Notes: generated from the sequence alone by a model not told the origin. 35,835 bases of DNA from Ignavibacteriota bacterium (GCA_003820375.1 RPQH01000045.1:1-35835); one strand, 5' to 3'; shown: positions 14,487 through 23,680, counted from the first letter of the stretch. A program made the numbers and translations.

Positions 14487-16763
14487 TCACAGTTTAATAT
14501 TCAGCCCCATAATTGGCAGGATTGACCATTGATAATAATAGCTCCAATCACCATACGATCTGCTAAAATATCCATCGTATACATTTTTTTTATCAAAAAT
14601 ATTTTCAACTTCAAAATACAATGATGTCTGAACCGGTCCTATTTTGAAATAACTGTCAATGCGTGCATCAATTCTGAGATAATAAGGTAATCTTTCAGTG
14701 TTTATTTTTGTTCTATCGGGCACCCAGTAAATATTATTATCAAAAACGTATGGTGTACAGGGTTTTCCCTCGGAATATTTAGCTCTTACACCAAAAGCCC
14801 AATTAGCATTGAGCCGGTAACCAAGCATTGCAAGAAACTGTTTTCCAAAATCAAATTCACCTCTTTGCCCGTTTCCATATAATGTTTTGAATCGTGAATT
14901 GGAAATTGAAAAAACAAGTTGTCCGTACAGACCAACACCATTACTCCTTTTTTCAAGTGTAATATCAATGCCTTTATAATAACCTTTGCCCGCGCTTACT
15001 GCCTTATCCAGAAAATTAGGGTAAATACTTACACCGCTATTGATAAAGATATAATATGGGTTATATACACTAATCGGATAATCCCTATACCATTTATAAT
15101 AACATTCTGCATTCAATCTAATGGTCTTTGAGAAAAAATATTCCGCACCAAGCACATAGCCGTCTGACTTAATATATTTCAAGTTTCTGTTATCAATATC
15201 CGAAATAAGCCAGAGTACCTCAGGTGCTTGTGTATATATTCCCCATGATGCATTCAGAAACAACTTACTGCTCAGCTTTAATATAACACCAACGCGAGGT
15301 GAATAAGCATATGAATAATTCATCAAGCTGAAATAGTCAAACCTGATACCTGCATTTAATTGCAGAACTTTATTGAACAGGTCTGTGCTTAGGTTTACAC
15401 TACCGTTATATTTATATTTTACATCTTTAAAGATATAATCTATATCGGGCGAGATATAACCGTATAAACTGTAGTTCCCGTTTGCATATACATCATAGTT
15501 CAGGTCGCAAGCAGATACTTCAGAAGATACTTTCACAAACAACGTGCTGTCAAGGTCACCAGTGTATTCAGTTTTTAGATTATATGCAATATCTTTTACA
15601 TCAATCTTAAAATATGTATCCCCTTCATAATTTGCTTTATATACGGAGTAATTATTAGAGAATAACAGAGAGAACAACCCGCTTTTGTTATTCAGTGTAT
15701 ATTTTAATCCAATATTCGATAAATTAATATCTGCGTTTTTATGACCTTCGAAATTATGTTCAGGATTAAATATATTACTCTGTTTTACAAAGGGTCTTGC
15801 TTTATCCCATGCAGCGACACCAAAGAGCGATAATATGCTGTTGTTGTTAAACCGGTAATTAAGCTTATAATTCAAATCCCAATAATTAGGAAACGCCTCC
15901 ATATTGAGTTGTTCTTTCACAAGCTCAAAATAGCTTCTGCGAATCGAAAATATGTAGCTGCCTTTTTTCGTTAATGGACCTTCAAAAAAACCACCGAATC
16001 CAACAATAGAAAAATTCACATTCGCCGAATGTTTTTTTGATAAACCTTCACGGAATTTAATATCTAGTATACTGGAAATTTTTCCGCCGTAATTAGCCGG
16101 AAAGCCCCCTGTATAAAATACTGCCTTATTAACCATGTTCAGGTTTATGTATGATAATATGCCGTATGAAGAGCCCGGAGGTCCAAAATGATTCGGATTG
16201 GGAAGCTCCATTCCATCTATCATTATCAAATTTTCTGTCGGTGCCCCACCTCTTACAATCAAACCATTATATTGGTCGTTTTCCACAGATACACCTGCTG
16301 TATTCCTGAAATATCTTATAATATCTTCTACTGCTCCAACTGACCTGTACATCTCCTGGTATGAAAAGCTTGAAACACTTGTTGATGAAAACTTTTCCTT
16401 TTTAAAATATTCATCATATACTTCTATTGTTTGAGTTGTGTAAGATGAAGAGAACATATAGATTGTAATATTAGTATCAGCAGATGTTTCATTCATAACT
16501 ATCTTATGTGATTTTTCCTTATAACCTTCCGCAGATATTTTAATCGTATATTCACCTCCGGGTACAGAATAAATAATAAAATATCCCGAGCTGTCTGTTT
16601 CCTTTTCGATACCAAGATTTCCTATTACTACAGAAGCATTTGTGATTGGGTTTTTGCTGATAGAATCAAGTACATATCCTTGTACTATCCAGTTTTTCTG
16701 GCTGTATGATATGTATGAGAGGAAAATCAGAAAGAGTAAGGTATGGAATATATACTTAATCAC
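14487..16763 (-). CDS. TonB-dependent outer-membrane receptor with carboxypeptidase-regulatory-like domain
   Basis: This 758-aa protein starts with GTG at 16763 and a signal peptide (about 1-21, ending YISYSQ). Residues about 27-115 are a carboxypeptidase-D regulatory-like beta domain (GYVLDSISKNPITNASV, SGYFIIYSVPGGEYTIKISA). The plug domain spans about 140-240 (GAVEDIIRYFRNTAGVSVEN, GLIVRGGAPTENLIMIDGME). The rest is a beta-barrel rich in aromatic alternating strands, ending GLNIKL. It should import a ligand across the outer membrane using TonB energy; the ligand is unknown. A lipoprotein gene starts 100 bp away in the opposite direction and may be a surface partner. No terminator is visible in the 146 bp that separate it from rplY. 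A canonical SusC signature was not seen. Confidence 0.85.
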   Translation of the reverse strand: MIKYIFHTLLFLIFLSYISYSQKNWIVQGYVLDSISKNPITNASVVIGNLGIEKETDSSGYFIIYSVPGGEYTIKISAEGYKEKSHKIVMNETSADTNITIYMFSSSYTTQTIEVYDEYFKKEKFSSTSVSSFSYQEMYRSVGAVEDIIRYFRNTAGVSVENDQYNGLIVRGGAPTENLIMIDGMELPNPNHFGPPGSSYGILSYINLNMVNKAVFYTGGFPANYGGKISSILDIKFREGLSKKHSANVNFSIVGFGGFFEGPLTKKGSYIFSIRRSYFELVKEQLNMEAFPNYWDLNYKLNYRFNNNSILSLFGVAAWDKARPFVKQSNIFNPEHNFEGHKNADINLSNIGLKYTLNNKSGLFSLLFSNNYSVYKANYEGDTYFKIDVKDIAYNLKTEYTGDLDSTLFVKVSSEVSACDLNYDVYANGNYSLYGYISPDIDYIFKDVKYKYNGSVNLSTDLFNKVLQLNAGIRFDYFSLMNYSYAYSPRVGVILKLSSKLFLNASWGIYTQAPEVLWLISDIDNRNLKYIKSDGYVLGAEYFFSKTIRLNAECYYKWYRDYPISVYNPYYIFINSGVSIYPNFLDKAVSAGKGYYKGIDITLEKRSNGVGLYGQLVFSISNSRFKTLYGNGQRGEFDFGKQFLAMLGYRLNANWAFGVRAKYSEGKPCTPYVFDNNIYWVPDRTKINTERLPYYLRIDARIDSYFKIGPVQTSLYFEVENIFDKKNVYDGYFSRSYGDWSYYYQWSILPIMGLNIKL

Positions 16764-16863
16764 ATGCCAATTTATATATAAATAAGCAAAAATAAACTGT
16801 AATTTTTGTGTCGTAAAGTATTAAAAAATCAGTTATTTTATTTAATCAATTCAATCATAAACT

Positions 16864-18156
16864 TTGCATAGAATCAGAAAAATAACTGTTTCTCAAATTC
16901 TCCGGTTTAATTTTTTCTTCCTGCTGTTTATTGTTGTTTTATTTACCGGGTGCAATGAGGATTTTAATTCAGGCGGCATTGCTATTGATGGAAAGGTAAC
17001 AGACATCCATAGCTTACCGGCGTTTTATAGTAACAAAATATCTTTGGGACATCCTCCAATTTCTTCTCCGGATATAGAAGGAAATTTCCATCTTGAAACA
17101 TCTTCATTCCCTTATAATCTAAAAAATGAAACTGCTTTAAATGCATCCTATTTTTTAAATGGATTAACTACAGTTAATCCTCATTTTTCAAATGCATTGA
17201 TATCGAATTTTACAAACAAAATAGCAGTTATAATTAAATTTCCTCCGGTGCCAATAAATAAGCGTGGAAAGATTGGTTTTATAAGTAATGAAAGATTTCA
17301 TCAATTGGAAAATGAGTGGGTAATCAATATCGGTTTAGATGAATCTACATTGTTATTAGATATTCCCATAAGCAGGATTGAAATAGAGGGATATATATAT
17401 TTTCTCCAATATACAGAATCTTACAACAGTATTAGCAGTTACGATAATTTCGGAATGAAATTTGTAAAATTAGGAAATACTTGTGATACCATATGCTTTT
17501 CAAATGAAGAAATATCCTATAACCCGCAGGAAAAAGGAGTATCATTTTTTGTAAATTCGGGACAGGCAGGATATTATCAACACAATGCATACCTTAATTT
17601 CCCTGGATTTTCTCCATCTTCTCAGCTTCAAATTTGTTATGACCATTATACTAATTTAAATGGGACAAGTATTATTATACCTGATTCTCTTCCGCTTAGT
17701 TTTAATATTAAGGTAACAAGTATTTGCCACTCAGGAGATATATTGAATGAAAAAACTGCATATATCTCAAAGTTGGCAATCGGTGCAATAACACATAGTC
17801 CATTTTTTGTTATAAGCACGCCTCGAAATTTTGAACCAAACATAAATGATAATACTGAATTTTCAATAAATTTTGTTTCAACTGATAAAATAAATGTTTT
17901 TGACTTTTATGTATATAATTCACTGAATAATGAACACTCCCATTTTTTTACATATTACACTCGCTCAGGCAGCGTTACTTTTAGAGAATTAAAGTCAGCG
18001 GGATTGGAATATAATAAAAATGATACTGTAATGTGGAATATACAGCAGATAGGTAATTTTAATTCAATGGATGAGTTTGTTGAAATGAATTATTATTTTA
18101 ATCCAAAGTACACTGATTATTTAGCATCAGAAAAAAGATATTTCATCGCTCCTTAA
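16864..18156 (+). CDS. Hypothetical lipoprotein, divergent to the TonB receptor
   Basis: This 430-aa protein has a lipoprotein signal: basic residues (RIRK), a hydrophobic run, then VVLFTGC with the lipidated cysteine at about residue 30. The frame opens at a stop codon at 16858-16860, and the first usable start is TTG at 16864; no ATG lies before the lipobox and no clear Shine-Dalgarno is visible. The mature part is beta-rich, with many Asn, Ser and Tyr residues, and I recognise no named domain. It opens with AIDGKVTDIHSLPAFYSNKI, somewhat like the start of a regulatory-like beta domain. Divergent placement 100 bp from the TonB receptor gene suggests a surface-exposed accessory protein for uptake. 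That is inference from position only. Confidence 0.7.
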   Translation: MHRIRKITVSQILRFNFFFLLFIVVLFTGCNEDFNSGGIAIDGKVTDIHSLPAFYSNKISLGHPPISSPDIEGNFHLETSSFPYNLKNETALNASYFLNGLTTVNPHFSNALISNFTNKIAVIIKFPPVPINKRGKIGFISNERFHQLENEWVINIGLDESTLLLDIPISRIEIEGYIYFLQYTESYNSISSYDNFGMKFVKLGNTCDTICFSNEEISYNPQEKGVSFFVNSGQAGYYQHNAYLNFPGFSPSSQLQICYDHYTNLNGTSIIIPDSLPLSFNIKVTSICHSGDILNEKTAYISKLAIGAITHSPFFVISTPRNFEPNINDNTEFSINFVSTDKINVFDFYVYNSLNNEHSHFFTYYTRSGSVTFRELKSAGLEYNKNDTVMWNIQQIGNFNSMDEFVEMNYYFNPKYTDYLASEKRYFIAP

Positions 18157-18277
18157 GTAAAAGGATGAAAATTTAGAAAAATTCTTAGTTGACTATTTTT
18201 AAATCATAATTTACAAAACTAAACTCAATTTCCAGTACTTGAAACATTCACCTGAAAATTCTTTTGACAATACATAC

Positions 18278-19561
18278 TTACTTTAACAAAATCATTTTCC
18301 TTGTTTCAGAAAACTCTCTGCTGATAAGTCTATAAAAATACACTCCGGTGGAATAGTTAGAAGCATCCCACTTAACTTCGTATTTGCCTGCATTTTGTTT
18401 TTGATTAACAAGCACAGCTACTTCCCTTCCGGCAATATCCGATATTGTCAACTTGACATAATTGCTCGCTGCTAATTGATAATTGATAATTGTTACAGGA
18501 TTAAACGGATTAGGGTAATTTTGTTTTAATGAAAACGCGGAAGGAATATTTCCGTTAATATTCCCTGATGATACAACGGTTGCTGACCTGTATACTCCCG
18601 ATGAATTAGTACCTGCAAAAAGAATCCCGTTTCCTGCCATATACAATGAATAAACATATTGTGATGCAGGGATACCCGATGTAATATATTCCCATGTACT
18701 GCCTCCATCTGAAGAGCGTTTAACCTGTTTGCTTTCATTTGATACATACAATCTATCCTGTGAATCAATAATAAAATCCCTGATGCTTCTCCCGGAACAG
18801 TTTACCGGAAACCACAAAACGCCGTCATCAGTCGATTTATATATCATATCAATAGTATCTCCTGCAGTTGCCCTTGAGACAAAAACATGGCCAAGAGAAT
18901 TCACTTCAAGGCGGTTAGAATAAATATTATACCCTGTGTTAAGCCAGTTTGTACCATTATTCGTTGAAGCCTTAACACCGCCCAGAGAAGTAGCCGCCAA
19001 AATTTTACCTGTGGGTGTTAATACGAGGTCATTGGTAAAACCGGTTACTAAAGTATAAACCTGTATCCATGAAGAGCCCGCATCAGTTGAACGCATTATC
19101 ACAGCCGCCACATCTCCAATTGTAGGACCAAGTGTAAACGATAAAGCAGCAACTATTGTAGTGCTGTTCACAAACACAATTCCGCCGCCGCCGTTTGCAT
19201 AATTATTTGCACGTGCCTGCGTCATTACATCCGACCAGCTTAACCCATTATCTGTTGAGCGGCTTATATAAATATTTGATGTAGTACCGCCAAGTGTAAA
19301 AATATTTCCATCAGGTGCAGATGCTATTTTGTAAACTCTTCTGCCGGTAAGTCCGCAGATTGCCCAGTTTATGCCGTTGTTTGTAGTCCTGTATACACCG
19401 GAATTAAGCTGTGCCGCTAAAACCACTCCCGAAGAAGTACTTGCAATCGCATCCACATATTCTGTACCGGTAGATAATACGGAAGTAGGCACAAAAAAAT
19501 TCTGGCTGTAAATTTCCGTATTAAAACCAAAAATCAGAATAAAGTAAAGAAATAATTTCAT
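18278..19561 (-). CDS. Secreted BNR/Asp-box repeat protein with C-terminal sorting domain
   Basis: This 427-aa exported protein has a signal peptide (about 1-19, ending TEIYSQ). Residues about 25-335 form a beta-propeller-like region with recurring Asp-box motifs: TTNNGINW, STDNGLSW, STDAGSSW, STNNGTNW, STDDGVLW and SSDGGSTW. This looks like the sialidase/Ycf48-like fold, but no glycosidase active site is evident. The C-terminal ~85 residues begin FSLKQNYPNPFNPVTIINY and contain KLTISDIAGREV and YSTGVYFYRL. That is the standard sorting-domain layout that sends proteins through the type IX secretion system in this group. It is probably a surface-anchored or released protein. No operon partner is visible. 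Confidence 0.85.
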   Translation of the reverse strand: MKLFLYFILIFGFNTEIYSQNFFVPTSVLSTGTEYVDAIASTSSGVVLAAQLNSGVYRTTNNGINWAICGLTGRRVYKIASAPDGNIFTLGGTTSNIYISRSTDNGLSWSDVMTQARANNYANGGGGIVFVNSTTIVAALSFTLGPTIGDVAAVIMRSTDAGSSWIQVYTLVTGFTNDLVLTPTGKILAATSLGGVKASTNNGTNWLNTGYNIYSNRLEVNSLGHVFVSRATAGDTIDMIYKSTDDGVLWFPVNCSGRSIRDFIIDSQDRLYVSNESKQVKRSSDGGSTWEYITSGIPASQYVYSLYMAGNGILFAGTNSSGVYRSATVVSSGNINGNIPSAFSLKQNYPNPFNPVTIINYQLAASNYVKLTISDIAGREVAVLVNQKQNAGKYEVKWDASNYSTGVYFYRLISREFSETRKMILLK

Positions 19562-19810
19562 TTTTTGTTTTCCATTTACAAATTCATAAAATGCATACAG
19601 AAAGAATTTACATTAACAATATTAAAATAAGTATAAATTAGTCTTATTTGCTAATTTAGTAAATATTCTTTTAAAAGGAAAGTATTTCTTTAAAAATATC
19701 CGGTATGAATAAATATAATTGCAGAGAATTCCATCATATAATAAAAATAACCCGGAAAGGATTAAGTTATAATATCACCCTTTCAGGGTTATGTGTTTCT
19801 CTTTAAAGCT

Positions 19811-20078
19811 TTCTACAATAATGTCATCCCTTCCCGCCATTGGCAGGCAGGCGGGATTTCTAATCAATCGAATCCCCCTCTCCTCCCAGGAGAGGGGTAG
19901 GGGTGAGGTTTCTGACACTTCTACAATAATGTCATCCCTTCCCGCCATTGGCAGGCAGGCGGAATTTCTAATCAATCGAATCCCCCTCTCCTCCCAGGAG
20001 AGGGGTAGGGGTGAGGTTTCTGACACTTCTACAATAATGTTATCTATTTCCGCCAAAAACAGGAAGGCGGGATTCATA
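19811..20078. repeat. 108-bp tandem repeat, 2.5 copies
   Basis: TTCTACAATAATGT starts at 19811, 19919 and 20027, exactly 108 bp apart. Each full unit holds a CATCCC...GGCAGGCAGGCGG palindrome and a perfect hairpin, CCCCTCTCCT-CCC-AGGAGAGGGG (19875-19897 and 19983-20005). The third copy is truncated and more diverged. Two small differences separate the full units (for example GCGGGATTT against GCGGAATTT). The rest of the 19562-20130 gap (19562-19810) is AT-rich; it contains a hairpin at about 19752-19787 (AACCCGGAAAGG...CCTTTCAGGGTT) and no gene. Open frames across the repeat on both strands are artefacts. Confidence 0.88.
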
Positions 20079-20095
20079 AAATGTAATTACCAATT

Positions 20096-20130
20096 TTTCC
20101 AACCTGTAACCTGCAACTTCGAACCTGCAA
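20096..20130 (-). repeat. 7-bp array abutting the SDR stop codon
   Basis: On the minus strand, immediately after the TAG stop at 20131-20133, come TTGCAGG, TTCGAAG, TTGCAGG, TTACAGG and TTGGAAA: five 7-mers in phase. The same TTGCAGG unit recurs at 9982-10009. Confidence 0.65.
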
Positions 20131-21117
20131 CTACTTTATCCACTTCATCTCTTTATACCAATCGATTGTATCCTTCAAACCCTTCTCAAGTCCAAGTGTT
20201 TCTTTGTAGCCAAGCTCACGTTTTGCTTTTTCGGTCGAGCATATCCAGTATTGAGTTGTTAAATCCCTGCACTTTTCAAGATTCATTATTGCAGGTTTTT
20301 TTGAGAACATTGAAAAGAACTGTGCATTTGCACCGACAAAATAAACTATGAAATGAGGAATCTTAATTGTAATAGTTCTTTTGTTCATCAGTTTTGAAGT
20401 CAGTTCACCCACTTCTTTCCATGTGTAGAACTTTTCCGATGATATGAAATATATATTAGATACAGCTTTCTCAGATTCCGCGGCTAATATCATCCCGTCA
20501 ACCAGGTCAGATGAATGTATAAGACTTACCATCTTATTATTAAACCCGATAAGCGGCTGGAGCCCTTTGCTCATGGTTTTAAAATATTCAAGTATGGCAA
20601 CATCTCTTGGGCCGTATACAGCCGGTGCCCTTACAATAGTGCAGTTCATCTTATCAAAATATTTCCTTACAACTTTTTCCGCTTCCATCTTGGACCTGCC
20701 GTATGTTGTAATAGGATGATATTCCGTATTTTCATCAACCGGTTTATTTCCAAATGAAGGTCCCACCGCGGTCTGTGAACTTGTATAGAGAAATTTTTTT
20801 AAATCCGGGTTAACCCGGTGTGTAATTTTAATTAAGTTTTCCGTTCCTTCGGTATTACCCCTGAAATAGTCTTCCTTCTTTTTAGCAAAATTAACACCCC
20901 CGACATGGTAAACATAATCCACATCTTCAATAGCTTTTTCCAGAATTTTATCATCCCACAAATCGCCATAAACCAACTCTACCGGTTTATCTTTAAGCCA
21001 CCGCAGATTGCTGGTTTTTCTTGCGAGACATCTAATTTCATAATTTTTATTAATTAATTTATCGGTGAGATGGGAGCCAATAAAACCGGTTGCCCCGGTT
21101 ATAAATACTTTAGTCAA
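20131..21117 (-). CDS. NAD(P)-dependent epimerase/dehydratase (extended SDR)
   Basis: This 328-aa Rossmann-fold enzyme opens with [13 protein letters not shown] (the GxxGxxG dinucleotide motif). It has YTSSQTAVG at the catalytic Ser/Thr position and YGRSKMEAE with the catalytic Y-x-x-x-[11 protein letters not shown] is the usual substrate-side motif of extended SDRs. The start is TTG 21117, preceded at 7 nt by AAGGA. The substrate is not evident. It is transcribed divergently from an AOS-family enzyme of serine palmitoyltransferase type, with 122 bp between start codons. Bacterial ceramide synthesis uses an SDR of this class as a reductase, so a sphingolipid role is plausible but unproven. 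A sugar-nucleotide or sterol-like substrate is the alternative. Confidence 0.8.
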   Translation of the reverse strand: MTKVFITGATGFIGSHLTDKLINKNYEIRCLARKTSNLRWLKDKPVELVYGDLWDDKILEKAIEDVDYVYHVGGVNFAKKKEDYFRGNTEGTENLIKITHRVNPDLKKFLYTSSQTAVGPSFGNKPVDENTEYHPITTYGRSKMEAEKVVRKYFDKMNCTIVRAPAVYGPRDVAILEYFKTMSKGLQPLIGFNNKMVSLIHSSDLVDGMILAAESEKAVSNIYFISSEKFYTWKEVGELTSKLMNKRTITIKIPHFIVYFVGANAQFFSMFSKKPAIMNLEKCRDLTTQYWICSTEKAKRELGYKETLGLEKGLKDTIDWYKEMKWIK

Positions 21118-21239
21118 GACTATTTCCTTGTTATATGATTCTAAATGCAGTAAATTTAATTAACAAAATATTCAAATATTACAGAATATTCAATTTTATT
21201 AATTGGCATAGCCATTTTCCGGGGAAAGGAGCGTCCGTT

Positions 21240-22430
21240 TTGGACATTTTTCAAAAGTGTTATGATTTTACAAGAGCAGATGAAGTAAAGGAATCAGGAT
21301 TATACCCGTATTTCAGACCTATCGAAGAGAACGAGGGACCGGTAGTTCAAATTGAAGGCAAAAAAGTTATTATGGCCGGCTCCAATAACTACCTTGGTTT
21401 AACAGCACATCCGAGAGTAAAGCAGGCAGCAATTGATGCCGTTAAAAAATACGGTACCGGCTGCAGCGGTTCAAGATATCTTACAGGAACACTTGACCTG
21501 CATATTGAACTCGAAAAACGAATGGCAAAGTTCTTCGGAACGGAATCCGTACTTCTTTTTTCAACAGGATACCAGACTGCACAGGGAATTATTCCAACAC
21601 TTGTTCAAAAAGGTGAATATGTGATATCGGATAAAGATAACCATGCCTGTATAGTTGCTGCAGACCTTATGGCTAAAGGTGCTTTTGCTGAGTTCAAGCG
21701 GTATAAGCACAACGATATGAATGACCTTGAAGAAGTTTTAAAGAGAATACCCCCTGACAAGGCAAAATTAATTGTTACAGATGGTGTTTTTTCTACGACA
21801 GGTGAAATTGTTCATTTACCTGAGATGGTAGCTTTAGCTAAGAAATATAATGCGCGGGTTATGGTGGATGATGCACATTCGGTCGGAGTAATTGGCGAGG
21901 GCGGAAGAGGAACGGGCTCATATTACGGTATAATGGATAAGGTAGATATAACCATGGGAACGTTCTCCAAAACTTTTGCATCTCTTGGAGGGTTCATGGC
22001 TGCAACTGAAAGAGTTATCAATTTTGTAAAGCATCATGCACCTGCATTAATATTCAGTGCATCGCCAACACCTGCATCAGTAGCAGCAGCAATGGCAGCT
22101 TTGGAAATCCTTGAAGAAGAACCGGAACGCGTAACAAAGCTAAAATGTAATGCGGATAAAATGCGTAAGGGCTTTAAGGAAATGGGATTTAAGATTATTG
22201 ATGGCAAAACAGCTATAGTACCGGTTATCATTGGCGATGACCCTACTACATTTATTTTCTGGAGAAAATTATACGATGCAGGAGTTTTCACTAATGCATT
22301 TATATCCCCCGGTGTTCCGCCGGGTATGGCTATGCTTAGAACATCATATATGTCAAGCCATGAAGATGAACAGCTCGACCGGATTCTTGAGTTGTTCCAT
22401 GATATAGGAAAAGAGCTGAATCTAATTTAA
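21240..22430 (+). CDS. AOS-family PLP enzyme, serine palmitoyltransferase-like
   Basis: This protein belongs to the alpha-oxoamine synthase family, which condenses an amino acid with an acyl-CoA. From TTG 21240 it has 396 residues, the usual family length. The TTG lies 9 nt after a strong GGAAAGGAG and gives the natural N-terminus [10 protein letters not shown]; the frame also opens at ATG 21135, which would add 35 atypical residues. Key features are [34 protein letters not shown] with the cofactor aspartate and histidine, and [12 protein letters not shown] with the PLP lysine (K244). [16 protein letters not shown] and DKDNHACI resemble bacterial serine palmitoyltransferases more than BioF or Kbl, but the three are hard to separate by eye. 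The divergent SDR next door supports a sphingoid-base role. Confidence 0.8.
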   Translation: MDIFQKCYDFTRADEVKESGLYPYFRPIEENEGPVVQIEGKKVIMAGSNNYLGLTAHPRVKQAAIDAVKKYGTGCSGSRYLTGTLDLHIELEKRMAKFFGTESVLLFSTGYQTAQGIIPTLVQKGEYVISDKDNHACIVAADLMAKGAFAEFKRYKHNDMNDLEEVLKRIPPDKAKLIVTDGVFSTTGEIVHLPEMVALAKKYNARVMVDDAHSVGVIGEGGRGTGSYYGIMDKVDITMGTFSKTFASLGGFMAATERVINFVKHHAPALIFSASPTPASVAAAMAALEILEEEPERVTKLKCNADKMRKGFKEMGFKIIDGKTAIVPVIIGDDPTTFIFWRKLYDAGVFTNAFISPGVPPGMAMLRTSYMSSHEDEQLDRILELFHDIGKELNLI

Positions 22431-22466
22431 GATTTATCAGATTAGTCAGATTAATCAGATTAAGAG
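22431..22466. repeat. 9-bp array directly after the AOS-enzyme stop codon
   Basis: Starting on the first base after the TAA at 22428-22430, four 9-mers follow in phase: GATTTATCA, GATTAGTCA, GATTAATCA and GATTAAGAG. In rotated form the unit is AGATTAATC, very close to the sense-strand unit of the array after hppA (AGATTCATC). Confidence 0.75.
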
Positions 22467-22492
22467 TTAATATAAATTTTTTATTGAATGAG

Positions 22493-22530
22493 AGGGATTC
22501 TTTGTGCTAATACAGATAGAATCCCTTTAT
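22493..22530 (+). terminator. Likely terminator after the AOS-enzyme gene
   Basis: AGGGATTCT pairs perfectly with AGAATCCCT across a 16-nt loop, followed by only a short TTTAT tail. It lies 62 bp after the stop codon. The weak U tract lowers confidence. Confidence 0.55.
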
Positions 22531-22602
22531 AAACAGTAAAGTACTTATTCTGCCAATTGTTAAACCTGTAAAAATTAAAATATCAAAATTTCAATAACCG
22601 TT

Positions 22603-23067
22603 ATGCCAACAATATTTAACTACATAATAGTTTTAATTATAGGTATTACTTTCCTATCCTGTTCAAAAGATTCAGATAAACAGTCACAAAGAAACATGGA
22701 TGAAGATGAAATAGAAAATCCTGCCGATACTACTCTTACACCGGAAGAAATGTTCTCAACTTCTATACTAATTGATTATCTAAATGACTCGGACGATGAA
22801 GACCTGGCTGATTATCTGGAAACAGAAATATATAAGACGGGTTTGGATTTTTCGGGGATTTCGGTTGTTGAAGCAACTCCAAGTACATGGCTTGTTATGA
22901 TGGAAAAAGACAGTGTTACAAAAAATTATCTTCTTCAAAAATTTCTGAATGTAAAAACCAATGAGAATTATTTCAGAATGAAAGAAACACAGCTCACTTT
23001 AACAGATATAATCTCAAAAGAAAAGATTAAATCTTCGGCAGGAGAGCAAAAAGAAGATAAAAAATAA
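22603..23067 (+). CDS. Small acidic lipoprotein, function unknown
   Basis: This 154-aa protein has a lipoprotein signal sequence, with the lipobox ITFLSC placing the lipidated cysteine at about residue 20. It is followed by a charged, Asp/Glu-rich segment (DEDEIENPADTTLTPEEM). The remaining ~100 residues alternate helices and short strands and end in a Lys-rich tail. No domain is recognised. The stop codon lies 2 bp from the end of the convergent CoA-binding gene, leaving no room for a terminator between them. The next plus-strand terminator is at 23624, so its transcript may run antisense through the neighbour. Confidence 0.65.
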   Translation: MPTIFNYIIVLIIGITFLSCSKDSDKQSQRNMDEDEIENPADTTLTPEEMFSTSILIDYLNDSDDEDLADYLETEIYKTGLDFSGISVVEATPSTWLVMMEKDSVTKNYLLQKFLNVKTNENYFRMKETQLTLTDIISKEKIKSSAGEQKEDKK

Positions 23068-23069
23068 TA

Positions 23070-23477
23070 TTATCTGAATTTCAGCGTCTTATGCTCAACC
23101 AGCATACATGAATTTTGGACAACTTTTATTCCTGCTTTTTCAAGTTCTGCTGCTGCTTCATCATTTTCAATTCCTAATTGAAACCACACATATTTAGGAA
23201 GCGGCTTCATAGAAAGTATTTCTTTTACATGTTCCGGAATAAATTCCGGCCTGCGGAAAATATTTACTAAGTCTATTTCCGCCTTAATATCAGTTATTTT
23301 CCCAACAAAAGGCTCACCCAGCACTTTTTTCCCTATTCTTGAAGGATTGACCGGGTAAATTTTATAACCTATTGAATCTAAATACACAGGTACACCATAT
23401 GCATCACCGGCTTTATCCTTCATCCCAATAACCGCTATAGTCTTAACATTATCAAATATTTCCTTTATTAAATCCAT
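23070..23477 (-). CDS. CoA-binding domain protein (YccU-like)
   Basis: This 135-aa protein is a single Rossmann-type CoA_binding_2 domain. It opens KTIAVIGMKDKAGDAYGVPV (the first strand and loop with the G-x-x-x-x motif). YPVNPSRIGKKVLGEPFVGK and DLVNIFRRPEFIPEHVKEIL follow, then KYVWFQLGIENDEAAAELE and VVQNSCMLVEHKTL at the C-terminus. These blocks, in particular the V-W-x-Q-x-G-I motif and the closing C-x-x-x-E-H, match the YccU group of small proteins related to the CoA-binding domain of succinyl-CoA synthetase. Their cellular role is not established. It is convergent with the lipoprotein gene. Confidence 0.85.
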   Translation of the reverse strand: MDLIKEIFDNVKTIAVIGMKDKAGDAYGVPVYLDSIGYKIYPVNPSRIGKKVLGEPFVGKITDIKAEIDLVNIFRRPEFIPEHVKEILSMKPLPKYVWFQLGIENDEAAAELEKAGIKVVQNSCMLVEHKTLKFR

Positions 23478-23623
23478 TTATTTCACTTCTTTCATTTAAT
23501 GAATACAAATTGTCTTGAATATGAAACTCTCAATTGATATTTTTACTAAAATAATGAATATAAAATATTTAAAGTTTCATTTAAGAAGTAAGATAAAACA
23601 GCACTCAACTAAAAAGAGTAACG

Positions 23624-23658
23624 AATGTCCCGAATCATAGAATCGGGACATTTTTTTT
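23624..23658 (+). terminator. Strong intrinsic terminator 23 bp before the Nif3-like gene
   Basis: AATGTCCCGA pairs perfectly with TCGGGACATT across a 9-nt loop, followed by an eight-T run at 23651-23658. It reads on the plus strand, yet no plus-strand gene ends nearby: the last one stops at 23067. Upstream, ATGAAACT (23521-23528) and AGTTTCAT (23573-23580) can form another stem. It could end a long 3' extension of the lipoprotein mRNA, end a small RNA, or act as a leader attenuator. Confidence 0.8.
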
Positions 23659-23680
23659 ACCGGGAAATTGATGAAATATT

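Noticed and set aside
19775..20351. Open frames on both strands across the 108-bp repeat (SPLPLSWEERG type)
   Set aside because: The sequence is a noncoding tandem hairpin repeat. Both strands are open only because the repeat lacks stops, and one frame continues antisense into the SDR gene.
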